Assembly: GCF_900119795.1 (NCBI RefSeq)
Contig: NZ_LT634361.1
Coordinates: forward strand, 2,961,001 to 3,025,000
Direction: 5' to 3'
Length of the DNA stretch: 64,000 bases
Source of the DNA: Tenacibaculum maritimum NCIMB 2154
Lineage (GTDB): Bacteria > Bacteroidota > Bacteroidia > Flavobacteriales > Flavobacteriaceae
Of the stretch, positions 43,909 to 53,419 are shown one piece after another. The translations under genes were made by a program, and so were the position numbers. How positions within the stretch are numbered: position 1 is the stretch's first letter; every line of letters begins with the position of its first letter. The notes beneath the pieces are model-generated. The model was not told the DNA's origin. It made no database searches and was given only the letters and a program-made list of their open reading frames with translations.

Positions 43909-44775
43909 ATGGAGACTAAAGAATTACTTAAGAAAGTTCGTAAAATTGAGATTAAGACACGTCGTTTGTCTAATCATATTTTTGGAGGAGAATACCATTC
44001 TACATTTAAAGGCCGTGGTATGACCTTTTCGGAAGTTCGTCAATATCAATATGGAGATGATATCCGAGCTATTGACTGGAATGTCACTGCCAGATACAAT
44101 GAACCTTATATCAAAGTTTTTGAAGAAGAGCGAGAGTTAACGATGATGTTAATGGTTGATATTTCTGGTTCTGAATTCTTTGGAACAACGAATCAATTCA
44201 AAAAAGACACCATTACTGAAATTGCAGCGACATTGGCTTTTTCTGCTATTCAAAACAACGATAAAGTCGGGCTTATTTTATTTTCTGATACTATTGAATT
44301 GTATATTCCTCCTAAAAAAGGAAAAAGTCATGTATTACGAATTATCCGTGAGTTAATAGAGTTTTCTCCTAAAAGCAAGAAAACGGATATTGGTATGGCT
44401 TTAAAATTCTTGTCTAATGTTATGAGGAAAAGGGCTATTGTTTTTATGCTCTCTGATTTCATAGATGATAATTATGAGCGTAATTTAAAAATTATCGGAA
44501 GTAAACACGATTTAACTGGCATTAGAATTTATGATAAGCATGATGAAGAAATCCCTAATATGGGAATGATTCCGATGCTAGATGCTGAAACTAACAACAT
44601 CCGTTTGGTAAATACCGCTTCAAAAACAACTCGAAATCAGTACAAAGCCAATGCTTTAAGATTGGCTGATTATTTTACGAAAAATTTTAAACGAAGTGGT
44701 GCTGGTACAATTAATATTCGCGTTGATGAAAGTTATGTAAAAAAACTATTAGGCTATTTCAAGCATAAAGGATAA
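43909..44775 (+). CDS. DUF58 domain protein with VWA-like fold
   Basis: A 288-residue soluble protein. FGGEYHSTFKGRGMTFSEVRQYQYGDDIRAIDWNVTAR is the DUF58 signature (GxGxEFxxxReYxxGDdxRxIdW), followed by a VWA-like domain with MLMVDISGSE (D-x-S-x-S MIDAS). DKVGLILFSD and VFMLSDFIDD are further VWA strands. In Bat operons it works with MoxR, probably in handling of the BatA/B complex. Ends in GYFKHKG. Confidence 0.93.
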   Translation: METKELLKKVRKIEIKTRRLSNHIFGGEYHSTFKGRGMTFSEVRQYQYGDDIRAIDWNVTARYNEPYIKVFEEERELTMMLMVDISGSEFFGTTNQFKKDTITEIAATLAFSAIQNNDKVGLILFSDTIELYIPPKKGKSHVLRIIRELIEFSPKSKKTDIGMALKFLSNVMRKRAIVFMLSDFIDDNYERNLKIIGSKHDLTGIRIYDKHDEEIPNMGMIPMLDAETNNIRLVNTASKTTRNQYKANALRLADYFTKNFKRSGAGTINIRVDESYVKKLLGYFKHKG

Positions 44776-44816
44776 AACCCTATCCATTACAACTCCAATT
44801 AACCTAGCAGTAAAAA

Positions 44817-45734
44817 ATGAAAAAACAAATAATATACATATTCTTATTAATCACTAGCATGGGTTTTTCACAAACCCCAATAATAAAAGCTAAAATTGAT
44901 ACTACAAACATCCGAATAGGAGAACAATTTTTATATCAAATTTCTGTTGACAAAACGAAGCATGTAATTCTTCCTAAATTAGAAAACTTAAAAGGACTAG
45001 AAGTTGTTTCTGAAAGTAAAACAGATACCATCAAAAATAGTCTTATCAAAAAGTATATTTTAACAGGATTTGACAGCGGTGCTTTTTATATTCCTCAACA
45101 ACAAGTATTTGTTAAGAACCAAGCATACTTAACCGATTCTCTATTAATTAATATAGCAACCATACCTATTGATACTACTAAAATTAAAAAATTCCCTATA
45201 AAAGGTATCAAGGGAGAACCTTATGAGTTTATTGACTTTCAGCAATATTTATGGTGGCTTATTTTTGCTATTATTTGCATTGGAGGTATTTTATACTATT
45301 TCATTATCAAAAAGAAAAAAGGTGCTGAAGAAATCGTTATTGAACCGAGTATCCCTCCTTATGAAGAAGCTATCCAAAAACTGCATCAACTAGATCAAAA
45401 ACTTTTATGGCAAAATAATAAAGTTAAAAGATATTATAGTGAGTTAACAGAAATCGTTAGGGCTTATATTGAAAGAGAACTTAAAATACCTGCTTTAGAA
45501 AGTACTACTGATGAGCTAATTAATGTTTTAATAGATTTTAATACAACTAAATCAATTGAAACAACTGAAGAAACCATCCAAAAGCTCAAAAAATTACTAC
45601 AAGAAGCTGACTTAGTGAAGTTTGCAAAATCAAAACCGCTAGCTCATGAAATTGAAGATGATCGAAAAAATGCAGAAAATATTGTAAATTATTTAAAACC
45701 TAAACCTATTGTAGTAGAAGATGAAGTGGAATAA
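44817..45734 (+). CDS. BatD-like short membrane protein
   Basis: A 305-residue protein with signal peptide (IIYIFLLITSMGFSQ), a periplasmic Ig-like domain (residues ~20-130, starting IIKAKIDTTNIRIGEQFLYQISV), one membrane helix (YLWWLIFAIICIGGILYYFII, ~145-165) and a cytoplasmic helical part with YYSELTEIVRAYIERELKIPALESTTDELINVL. The tail pattern, RxYxERxxxIxAxExTTxE, also occurs at the end of BatD (48618), so it looks like a second, shorter BatD/DUF4381-like protein. The last 14 bases overlap batA. Confidence 0.75.
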   Translation: MKKQIIYIFLLITSMGFSQTPIIKAKIDTTNIRIGEQFLYQISVDKTKHVILPKLENLKGLEVVSESKTDTIKNSLIKKYILTGFDSGAFYIPQQQVFVKNQAYLTDSLLINIATIPIDTTKIKKFPIKGIKGEPYEFIDFQQYLWWLIFAIICIGGILYYFIIKKKKGAEEIVIEPSIPPYEEAIQKLHQLDQKLLWQNNKVKRYYSELTEIVRAYIERELKIPALESTTDELINVLIDFNTTKSIETTEETIQKLKKLLQEADLVKFAKSKPLAHEIEDDRKNAENIVNYLKPKPIVVEDEVE

Positions 45735-46728
45735 TTTTGAATTTTATAGTCCAGAGTTTTTATGGTTATTAATACTAATTCCTTTATTAGGGACTTGGTT
45801 TTTCTTTACTCGTAAAAAAGACACTGCTACCTTAACGGTTCCTAGTATTAAAGGCTTTACTCCCGCTAATGCAATCTTACCAAAGCTAAAACCTCTTTTA
45901 TATTTGCTACGATTACTTGCTTTAAGTTTGCTGATTGTGGCTTTAGCACGCCCTAGAAACGTGGCTGTAAGTAAAAAGACAAAAAGTAACAGAGGAATTG
46001 ACATTGTTATGGCTATAGATGTTTCTGCGAGTATGCTTGCCAAAGATTTAAAACCAAATCGTTTAGAAGCGTTAAAAAAAGTTGCCAATAATTTTGTAAA
46101 CCGTCGCCCCAATGATAGAATTGGAGTTGTTGTTTATGCAGGAGAAAGTTTTACACAAACTCCTATTACAAGTGATAAATCTATCGTAAAAAGAACAATA
46201 TCAGAAATTAAATGGGGACAGCTAGAAGGAGGAACTGCTATTGGAATGGGCTTGGGCTCTGCTGTAAATAGATTAAAAGGTAGTAAAGCAAAAAGCAAAG
46301 TTATTATCTTATTAACAGATGGGGTAAACAACGCTGGATTCATTGATCCTAAAACGGCAACAGAACTTGCTAAGGAACTAGATATTAAAGTATATACTAT
46401 TGGGATAGGTACAAATGGAATGGCTCCTTTTCCTTGGGCAAAAGATCCTAGAACAGGTAAATTATCTTTTAGAAATCAGCAAGTAGAAATTGATGAAAAC
46501 TTGCTAAAGCACATTGCTAAAGAAACCCAAGGAAAATACTTTAGAGCCACTAACAATAGTAAATTGGAGGCTATTTACAACGAGATTGACAAATTGGAAA
46601 AAACAAAAATAGAAGAATTTAAATACTATAACTATCAAGAAAAATACCGCTTCCTAGTAATGTTAGCTGGCTTATTATTATTGATTGAATTTTTATTAAA
46701 AAACACCCTTTTTAGAAGCTTTATATAA
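45721..46728 (+). CDS. batA: Aerotolerance protein BatA (VWA domain)
   Basis: A 335-residue membrane protein. Two N-terminal helices (FLWLLILIPLLGTWFFF, LLYLLRLLALSLLIVALA), a VWA domain with VMAIDVSASMLAKDLKPNR (MIDAS D-x-S-x-S, residue ~98), EGGTAIGMGLGSAVNRLKGS and IILLTDGVNNAG, and a C-terminal helix (FLVMLAGLLLLIEFLL). Bat proteins were first linked to oxygen tolerance in Bacteroides; the molecular role is unclear. It ends immediately before batB. Confidence 0.92.
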   Translation: MKWNNFEFYSPEFLWLLILIPLLGTWFFFTRKKDTATLTVPSIKGFTPANAILPKLKPLLYLLRLLALSLLIVALARPRNVAVSKKTKSNRGIDIVMAIDVSASMLAKDLKPNRLEALKKVANNFVNRRPNDRIGVVVYAGESFTQTPITSDKSIVKRTISEIKWGQLEGGTAIGMGLGSAVNRLKGSKAKSKVIILLTDGVNNAGFIDPKTATELAKELDIKVYTIGIGTNGMAPFPWAKDPRTGKLSFRNQQVEIDENLLKHIAKETQGKYFRATNNSKLEAIYNEIDKLEKTKIEEFKYYNYQEKYRFLVMLAGLLLLIEFLLKNTLFRSFI

Positions 46729-47769
46729 ATGTACAAATTAGAAGAACCAATATATTTTTACCTTTTCACAATTATACCAGTAGTAGTTGTTGTTTTCCTA
46801 TTGGTTTTATGGTGGAAAAAAAGTATTCAGAAAAAGTTTGCGGCTCCTGAATTATTAGCCAAATTAGCTCCAGATGCCTCTACTTTTAAACCCATATTAA
46901 AGCTCGTTGTTTTTTTACTCGGACTTTCCTTTCTGATTATTTCACTTATAAATCCCAAAATGGGAACAAAATTAAAAACAGTAAAACGCGAGGGAGTTGA
47001 TGTCGTTTTTGCTTTGGATGTTTCTAAAAGTATGCTTGCTGAAGATGTTGCTCCTACTCGATTAGAGAAAGCGAAACAAATTATTTCTAAAATCATAGAT
47101 AAACTAGGAAGTGACCGTGTAGGTATCATCATTTACGCAGGAAATGCGTATCCTTTGCTCCCTATTACTACCGATCATGCGTCTGCTAAAATGTTTTTGC
47201 AAAATGCTAATCCTGATATGGTTTCAAGTCAAGGAACAGCTATAACGGAAGCTTTAAATCTTGCCAAAACATATTACAACAACGATGAGCAAACCAATCG
47301 GTTTTTAATTATGATCTCTGATGGAGAAGATCATCAAGAAGAAACCAAACAAATTGCTCAAAACTTATCTAATGATGGGGTTAAGGTATATACCATTGGT
47401 ATTGGTACCGAGAAAGGAGCCCCAATACCGATTAAATTAAATGGGGCTTTAATTGGTTATAAAAAAAATAGAAAGGGAGAAACAGTAATCACTCAACGTA
47501 AACCCGAAGTTTTACAGGCAATCGCGGATGCTTCTAACGGAAGTTATATTGATGGAAACAAAACAAACAAGCCCGTAAATACCATTGAGAACATTATTGC
47601 TAACGCCCAAAAGAGTGAATTTGAAACAACACAGTTTTCTGATTATAAAGATCAATTCCAATGGTTTGTTGGTTTTGGTTTGCTGTTTTTAATCTTAGAT
47701 ATTTTTCTTTTTGATAAGAAAACTAAATGGCTTAAAAAAGTAGATTTGTTTAATGAAGAAAATAAATAA
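46729..47769 (+). CDS. batB: Aerotolerance protein BatB (VWA domain)
   Basis: A 346-residue paralogue of BatA with the same build: two N-terminal helices (YLFTIIPVVVVVFLLVLWW, LVVFLLGLSFLIISLI), VWA domain with VFALDVSKSMLAEDVAPTRL (MIDAS), SQGTAITEALNLA and FLIMISDGEDH, and a C-terminal helix (WFVGFGLLFLILDIFLF). BatA and BatB probably form the membrane core. ATG at 46729 directly follows the batA stop, and batC begins one base after its own stop. Confidence 0.92.
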   Translation: MYKLEEPIYFYLFTIIPVVVVVFLLVLWWKKSIQKKFAAPELLAKLAPDASTFKPILKLVVFLLGLSFLIISLINPKMGTKLKTVKREGVDVVFALDVSKSMLAEDVAPTRLEKAKQIISKIIDKLGSDRVGIIIYAGNAYPLLPITTDHASAKMFLQNANPDMVSSQGTAITEALNLAKTYYNNDEQTNRFLIMISDGEDHQEETKQIAQNLSNDGVKVYTIGIGTEKGAPIPIKLNGALIGYKKNRKGETVITQRKPEVLQAIADASNGSYIDGNKTNKPVNTIENIIANAQKSEFETTQFSDYKDQFQWFVGFGLLFLILDIFLFDKKTKWLKKVDLFNEENK

Positions 47770-47770
47770 T

Positions 47771-48568
47771 ATGAAAGTGCTACAAAAAATACTATTACTA
47801 TGTTTATTTTTTGCCGCTGCAACGATAAATGCACAGCAAGATACGCTTCAACTACAACGTGAATCTAGAGCATTGCTTCGAGAGGGTAACAAACTCTACA
47901 ATTTACAGAAATACACAGATGCTTCCGTTGCTTATAAAAAGGCACTAGGAAAAAACAGCAAATATGATAAAGCTAGTTATAACCTCGGAAATGCTTTTTA
48001 CCAAGAAAAAAACTACAAAGAAGCCATTCCTCAATTTGAACTAACTGCTAAAACAGCCAAAGATAAATTCACAAAAGCAGAGGCTTATCATAATATTGGA
48101 AATGCGATGCTAGAGCAAAAAAAGTATCAAGAAGCAGTAGATGCTTATAAAAATGCATTACGAAATAATCCAAATGATGACGAAACCCGCTATAACTTAG
48201 CTGTTGCCCAAAAATCTTTGAAAAAAGAAAATCAAAAAAATAAAAACAAGAACAAAGATCAGCAGGATAAACAAGATAAAAATAAAAAAGACAACCAGCA
48301 AAAAGAGGAGCAGAAAGATAAAAAAGACCAGCAAAAAGGAGGAAAAGATAAAGATCAACAAAACCAAGACAAAAAAGATGACCAGCAAAAAGAGAATCAG
48401 AAAAATAAGAAAGACGAACAGCAACAAAAACCTCAACAGGGAAAAATGTCTCCAGAACAAGTAAAGCAATTGCTAGAAAGTCTTAATAATGAAGAGAAAA
48501 AGACCCAGAAAAAAATGAATGTTAAAAAATCAAAAGGTAAAAAAATCAAACAAGAGAAAGATTGGTAG
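47771..48568 (+). CDS. batC: BatC TPR protein with Lys/Gln/Asp-rich tail
   Basis: A 265-residue protein. I start at ATG 47771 because it gives a clean signal peptide (KVLQKILLLCLFFAAATINAQ); an ATG at 47753 lies within batB. Residues ~28-130 hold three TPR units (LREGNKLYNLQKYTDASVAY, ASYNLGNAFYQEKNYKEAIP, EAYHNIGNAMLEQKKYQEAV). From ~150 to 240 the sequence is a low-complexity K/Q/D/N/E run, strongly charged and surely unfolded, and then MSPEQVKQLLESLNNEEKKTQ, a short helix conserved in BatC. It may link VWA partners. Confidence 0.9.
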   Translation: MKVLQKILLLCLFFAAATINAQQDTLQLQRESRALLREGNKLYNLQKYTDASVAYKKALGKNSKYDKASYNLGNAFYQEKNYKEAIPQFELTAKTAKDKFTKAEAYHNIGNAMLEQKKYQEAVDAYKNALRNNPNDDETRYNLAVAQKSLKKENQKNKNKNKDQQDKQDKNKKDNQQKEEQKDKKDQQKGGKDKDQQNQDKKDDQQKENQKNKKDEQQQKPQQGKMSPEQVKQLLESLNNEEKKTQKKMNVKKSKGKKIKQEKDW

Positions 48569-48617
48569 TTTTGACTTTTCTTAAATCTAATTATTTTCAC
48601 AAACTTTGAAAGCCAAT

Positions 48618-50381
48618 ATGACGTTGAAATTTTACATATGCTTATTTATAAGCCTACTTACTTTATCTATACAAGCGCAAGATGCTCAATTAACAGCTAC
48701 TGTTAGTAAAAACAAATTAGGGTTAAACCAACGATTACGAGTAGAGTTTGCTATTAACAAACAAGGAGCTGATAATTTTACAGCTCCAAATTTCCAAAAT
48801 TTTAAAGTTGTTGGAGGGCCAAGCCAGTCTGTAAGCCAATCTTGGATTAACGGAAAAGTAAGTTTTTCTCAGTCTTATACTTATATTATTCAGCCTAAAA
48901 GAAAGGGAGAACTTAATATTCCTCCCGCTAGTATTGATATAGATGGTAAAACAATTACATCTAAACACATAAAAATTATTGTGCTTGATGCAGTTGAGCT
49001 TCCTAAAGACCCTAATGACCCCGAATATGTTGCTCAACAAAACATCCATCTAGTAGCAGAAATTTCAAAAAGAGCTCCATACGTAGGAGAAGGTATTTAT
49101 GTAGAGTATCGCTTATATTTTAGTAAAAATGTAGGGATTTATGATAATGCCATTACGGAATCACCTCAATACAATGGCTTTTGGAACCAAGAGATTAAAA
49201 GAAATGGGACTCCTGTTAAAAAAGGGACTTATAACGGAGAATCTTATCGATATGCAGTATTACATAAAGCTTTATTGATTCCAACAAAATCAGGAAAACT
49301 AACTATTGATCCAATGAAAATGGACATTGTGGTAGCAGTACCCACTGGGCGCGGAGATTTCTTTGGAAACCCTATCACAAAACAGGTTCGGAAAGAATTT
49401 TCCTCTGCCAAAAAAACAATCAATGTCAAAGCCCTCCCATTGCAAAATAAACCGGAAGGGTTTGCTGGGGCAGTGGGCGAATTTTCATTTGAAGTTACAG
49501 CCAATAAGCACACATTAAAAGCAAATGAGTCGGCACAAATTAAAGTAAACATTCATGGAAAAGGTAATTTAAAATTATTTGAATTACCTAAAATTGAAAC
49601 TCCTAAAGCATTAGAAGTATATCAACCTGAAAGAAAAGAAAAAGTGCAAATTACTTCTACAGGCTTAAAAGGAAGTGTGTATGACCAATATACCATTGTA
49701 CCTGAATACCAAGGAAAATATAAAATACCTAAACTTTCCTTTTCTTATTTCAACCCTAAAGAAGAACAGTACCAAACAATTAGCAGTGAAGACCTCTATA
49801 TTGAGGTGTTAGAAGGTAAAAAATTACCCTCTAACTCTGATAAAAATACCGTTATAAAAGAAACTGTATCTAGCACAGGTAAAAACTTCAGGTACATACA
49901 AACAACCAGTAATTTTACACCGATAAAAACAACTCCTTTTTTCAAATCTAATTTATTTTACGCATTGCTAATATTACCGTTAATCTCTATTCCTATAGGA
50001 ATATTTATTGCGAAGAAAAAAGAAGAAATAGCTGGAGATATCAATAGTAACAAAGCTAAAAAAGCTGATAAACTAGCTAAGAAATATTTATCTGAAGCTC
50101 AAAAACAATTAGGAAAAAAAGAAGCTTTCTATGAATCTTTGGAACGTGCTCTTCACAATTACCTAAAAGCCAAATTAGGCATAGAAACCTCGGATATTTC
50201 TAGAGAAAAAATTACAACTATTTTAGAAAGCAAAAAGGTTAAAACCAATACAATCACCCAATTTATCGAAGTTTTAAAAGATTGTGACTTTGCTAGATAT
50301 ACCCCTATAACCAATGTTGAAATGGAAGAAGAATACGAAAAAGCAAAACAAATAATTACCAAATTGGATAAGCAATTATAA
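48618..50381 (+). CDS. batD: BatD protein
   Basis: A 587-residue exported membrane protein. I use ATG 48618 (MTLKFYICLFISLLTLSIQAQ, signal peptide) rather than the TTG at 48606. Several Ig-like domains follow: VSKNKLGLNQRLRVEF (with SVSQSWINGKVSFSQSYTYI), PYVGEGIYVEYRLYF, SFEVTANKHTLKANESAQIK. A membrane helix (FYALLILPLISIPIGIFIA) is near residue 460, followed by a cytoplasmic helical part (FYESLERALHNYLKAKLGI). BatD is the largest Bat component and likely the periplasmic scaffold. Confidence 0.9.
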   Translation: MTLKFYICLFISLLTLSIQAQDAQLTATVSKNKLGLNQRLRVEFAINKQGADNFTAPNFQNFKVVGGPSQSVSQSWINGKVSFSQSYTYIIQPKRKGELNIPPASIDIDGKTITSKHIKIIVLDAVELPKDPNDPEYVAQQNIHLVAEISKRAPYVGEGIYVEYRLYFSKNVGIYDNAITESPQYNGFWNQEIKRNGTPVKKGTYNGESYRYAVLHKALLIPTKSGKLTIDPMKMDIVVAVPTGRGDFFGNPITKQVRKEFSSAKKTINVKALPLQNKPEGFAGAVGEFSFEVTANKHTLKANESAQIKVNIHGKGNLKLFELPKIETPKALEVYQPERKEKVQITSTGLKGSVYDQYTIVPEYQGKYKIPKLSFSYFNPKEEQYQTISSEDLYIEVLEGKKLPSNSDKNTVIKETVSSTGKNFRYIQTTSNFTPIKTTPFFKSNLFYALLILPLISIPIGIFIAKKKEEIAGDINSNKAKKADKLAKKYLSEAQKQLGKKEAFYESLERALHNYLKAKLGIETSDISREKITTILESKKVKTNTITQFIEVLKDCDFARYTPITNVEMEEEYEKAKQIITKLDKQL

Positions 50382-50382
50382 T

Positions 50383-51132
50383 ATGAAAAAACTATTTTTC
50401 TTTTTATGTATCATCTCACAGACTCTTCTTGCTCAAAGTAGTAATGAGCTATTTAACGATGCTAATATTTTATATAAGCAAGGAAATTATGAAGAAGCTA
50501 TTGATCTCTATAAAAAAATAGAAAGCCAAAAAGAAATTTCTTCTGCTTTATACTATAACCTAGGAAACTGCTATTACAAACTTAATAAAGTAGCACCTAC
50601 TATTTATAACTACGAAAAAGCATTACAACTAGATCCTTTAAATGAAGATGCTTTAAACAATTTGGCTTTTGCCAAACGCTTAACATTAGATAAAATAGAA
50701 CGGCTTCCTAAATCTTTCTTCCAAAGATTTAATAAAAATTATTTACAAAAACTAACCTATGACCAATGGGCTATTTTTTCAGTGCTTTTCTCTATCTTGA
50801 CATCTTTGCTTTTCTTTTTCTTCTTTTTTGCACAACAATCAAGTAAGAAAAGGCTTTTTTTCACGACTTCTATGACCAGTTTATTACTATTAACAATTAC
50901 ACTAGCAATTAGCTACAATCAGTATAATTTTTTCAAAAGTAATAAAGAAGCCATCATTTACAGTGAAAAGGTAGCTATTAAAAATGCTCCCACGTTAAAC
51001 TCAAATGATGTTTTTACCTTACATGAAGGCACAAAAGTAAATGTTCTTGATAGTGTTGATAACTGGAAAAAGATTAAATTAGCTGATGGAAAAATTGGGT
51101 GGATAACCACCAATGATTTAAAAGAATTATAA
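50383..51132 (+). CDS. batE: BatE protein (TPR plus SH3-like domain)
   Basis: A 249-residue protein one base after batD. Signal peptide (KKLFFFLCIISQTLLAQ), TPR units (DANILYKQGNYEEAIDLY, ALYYNLGNCYYKLNKVAPTIYNYEKAL), two membrane helices (FSVLFSILTSLLFFFFFF, TSLLLLTITLAISYNQY) and a C-terminal bacterial SH3 domain (VAIKNAPTLNSNDVFTLHEGTKVNVLD, GKIGWITTNDLKEL). This TPR-TM-SH3 build is typical of BatE. Last clear gene of the operon. Confidence 0.9.
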   Translation: MKKLFFFLCIISQTLLAQSSNELFNDANILYKQGNYEEAIDLYKKIESQKEISSALYYNLGNCYYKLNKVAPTIYNYEKALQLDPLNEDALNNLAFAKRLTLDKIERLPKSFFQRFNKNYLQKLTYDQWAIFSVLFSILTSLLFFFFFFAQQSSKKRLFFTTSMTSLLLLTITLAISYNQYNFFKSNKEAIIYSEKVAIKNAPTLNSNDVFTLHEGTKVNVLDSVDNWKKIKLADGKIGWITTNDLKEL

Positions 51133-51137
51133 TACCG

Positions 51138-51461
51138 TTGATTACACCATTGAAACATATCATTTTTAAATACCTACTTCTAGTGTTTTTATCACTAAAG
51201 GTAGGTATTTTAATTTCTGATAATATTACCTGCTTTAATAACTGTACTCACGAAACCAGTGTCTGCTGTGAAACTGATTTAGACGATTTCGAAAATGAAA
51301 ATGACAAAAAGGAGTTTGATGAAAACCAACAAATCTATCAAATGGTTACATTACCTCTTTTTTATAAATCTGATATCCCTTTGAAAAACCATTTTTCAAT
51401 TGTAAAAAACTATCGAGATTTTCATTTTGAATTCACCCCTCCTCCTCCTCAGGTAGTGTAG
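51138..51461 (+). CDS. Small exported protein of unknown function
   Basis: A 107-residue protein starting with TTG, five bases after batE; an equally good TTG is at 51150 (MKHIIFKYLLLVF). An N-terminal hydrophobic helix (FKYLLLVFLSLKVGILI) is followed by four Cys in NITCFNNCTHETSVCCETDL, an acidic stretch (DDFENENDKKEFDE), and a tail ending FTPPPPQVV. The build suggests a periplasmic or membrane-anchored protein, perhaps metal-binding. It could be the end of the bat operon or the start of the SulP unit. I do not recognise a family. Confidence 0.55.
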   Translation: MITPLKHIIFKYLLLVFLSLKVGILISDNITCFNNCTHETSVCCETDLDDFENENDKKEFDENQQIYQMVTLPLFYKSDIPLKNHFSIVKNYRDFHFEFTPPPPQVV

Positions 51462-51545
51462 ATATTCCCCTAAATCAAAACCTATTATTATTATCATACA
51501 TTTCTCTCATTTAACTATAAATGAGACCCAATTAAACACATCTAT

Positions 51546-53408
51546 ATGAAAAATTTATTTAGTAATCTTAAAGGAGATTTATTCGGTGGTATTACCGCCG
51601 GAATAGTAGCTTTGCCGCTAGCACTTGCTTTTGGTGTTTCTTCTGGACTAGGACCTAGTGCAGGACTATATGGAGCTATTTTTATTAGCTTTTTTGCTGC
51701 TTTGTTTGGAGGAACAAGCACTCAAATATCGGGCCCCACTGCTCCTATGACCGCAGTAAGTATGGTTGTTATCGCATCTATCATAGCTACTAATGATGGA
51801 GATGTATCTAAAGCATTACCTGCTATTTTAACTGTTTTTTTACTTGCTGGATTCTTCCAAATTGGACTTGGAGTTATTGGACTTGGTAAATACATTCGCT
51901 ATATTCCATACCCTGTTGTTTCTGGATTTATGACTGCTATTGGTGTGATCATCTTAATCACTCAAGTATTACCTTCTTTAGGTTATTACCCAAAAGAGGA
52001 TACGGATTTTGTTGCTAATTTTAAGCCACAGGCAGAAGAGGTAATTCTTGAGAATATTTTAAAAGAAGAAGCTGGAGAAGGTATTTTAGTTTTAGAAAAC
52101 TTTAAAGAAACAATTAATAGAGCTGAAAAAATTACTGATGCCGATATTTTAAAAGAATCTAAAACATTGGCTGGAAAAGAAGCTTCTGGAGTTTTAGGAG
52201 CTATAAAAGTATTGCCTAGAGCTTTAAAAAACATCAATCTTTTAGAACTTCTTTTAGCCTTAGGTACTATCATCATCATTTATGGTTTTAAACGAATTAC
52301 AACTGCTATCCCTAGTACTTTAGTGGCATTGGTAGTGATGACTGGAATAGCACTGGGCTTTGGCTTAAATTACCGACCTATTGAAGAAATTCCTGGAGGA
52401 TTGCCAATACCTAATATGGGTATTTTTGCAAACTTCAGCATTAGCGGACTTACTCCCTATATTTTTACTGCTTTAACATTGGCTTTATTAGGAGCTATTG
52501 ACTCTTTATTAACATCTGTTGTGGCAGATAATATGACAAAAACAAAACACAAACCTAATCAAGAGTTAATTGGTCAAGGAATTGGGAATAGTATTGCTGC
52601 TTTATTTGGAGGAATTCCTGGAGCGGGAGCTACAATTCGTACTGTTGTAAATATCAATTCTGGGGGAAAAACAAAACTTTCAGGTATGATTGCAGGTATC
52701 ATGTTATTGGTTATTCTATTAGGCTTAGGACCTATCGCTTCTAAAATACCCGCTGCTGTTTTGGCTGGAATTTTAATTACTGTTGGTATTGGAGTAATGG
52801 ATTATAAAGGGCTACGTGCAATACCTAGTTTGCCTCGCGATATAAAATTAGGTCCTATTAAGTTAAGCTCTGAAGTATTAATCATGCTTGTTGTTTTATT
52901 TCTTTCTACTTTTTGGAATTTAGTATATGCCGTTGGTATTGGATTGGTTATTGCTTCTTTAATGTTTATGAAAAAAATAGGAGATTTAACTGCTACAAAC
53001 TCAAATGTAAAGCCTCTAAATGAAGAAGCATGGCCTGATGAAATCAATTTTCCTAAAAATCTTGTAGAGGAAGTTTTTATTAAACATATTAAGGGACCTC
53101 TATTTTTTGGATCAACTAGCGATTTCCAACAAATTATAAAACAAATTCCTAATACTGCTTCAACCATCATCATCCGTATGGATAGAATGCAGTACATAGA
53201 TCAATCAGGGTTATATGCCTTAGAGGATACTCTTGTTGATTTAAAAAAGGAAAACAAAAATGTATTATTAGTAGATGTACAGCAACAACCTCGCTATATG
53301 ATGGAACGTATTGATATTATTCCTGATTTAATAGAAGAAAAGTTTATTTTTAATACCTTTAATGAGTGCCTAACTTGGGTACAACAAAACGTAAAAGAAA
53401 ATCTTTAA
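51546..53408 (+). CDS. SulP family anion transporter with STAS domain
   Basis: A 620-residue transporter. LFGGITAGIVALPLALAFGVSSGLGPSAGLYGAI is the SulP N-terminal signature, ISGPTAPMTAVSMVVIAS the conserved anion-site helix, and GNSIAALFGGIPGAGATIRTVVNINSGGKT the second. Twelve to fourteen helices run to ~450, then a STAS domain (VFIKHIKGPLFFGS, IIRMDRMQYIDQSGLYALEDTL). An ~80-residue charged insert sits near residues 150-230, common in Bacteroidota members. The carbonic anhydrase 12 bp downstream argues for bicarbonate rather than sulfate as substrate. Confidence 0.92.
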   Translation: MKNLFSNLKGDLFGGITAGIVALPLALAFGVSSGLGPSAGLYGAIFISFFAALFGGTSTQISGPTAPMTAVSMVVIASIIATNDGDVSKALPAILTVFLLAGFFQIGLGVIGLGKYIRYIPYPVVSGFMTAIGVIILITQVLPSLGYYPKEDTDFVANFKPQAEEVILENILKEEAGEGILVLENFKETINRAEKITDADILKESKTLAGKEASGVLGAIKVLPRALKNINLLELLLALGTIIIIYGFKRITTAIPSTLVALVVMTGIALGFGLNYRPIEEIPGGLPIPNMGIFANFSISGLTPYIFTALTLALLGAIDSLLTSVVADNMTKTKHKPNQELIGQGIGNSIAALFGGIPGAGATIRTVVNINSGGKTKLSGMIAGIMLLVILLGLGPIASKIPAAVLAGILITVGIGVMDYKGLRAIPSLPRDIKLGPIKLSSEVLIMLVVLFLSTFWNLVYAVGIGLVIASLMFMKKIGDLTATNSNVKPLNEEAWPDEINFPKNLVEEVFIKHIKGPLFFGSTSDFQQIIKQIPNTASTIIIRMDRMQYIDQSGLYALEDTLVDLKKENKNVLLVDVQQQPRYMMERIDIIPDLIEEKFIFNTFNECLTWVQQNVKENL

Positions 53409-53419
53409 AATTATACAAA

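Noticed and set aside
48197..48469. A 90-residue hydrophobic minus-strand frame that looks like a membrane protein.
   Set aside because: It is the antisense of the Lys/Gln/Asp-rich tail of BatC; reverse reading of AAA/GAT/CAG codons gives Phe, Ile and Leu.
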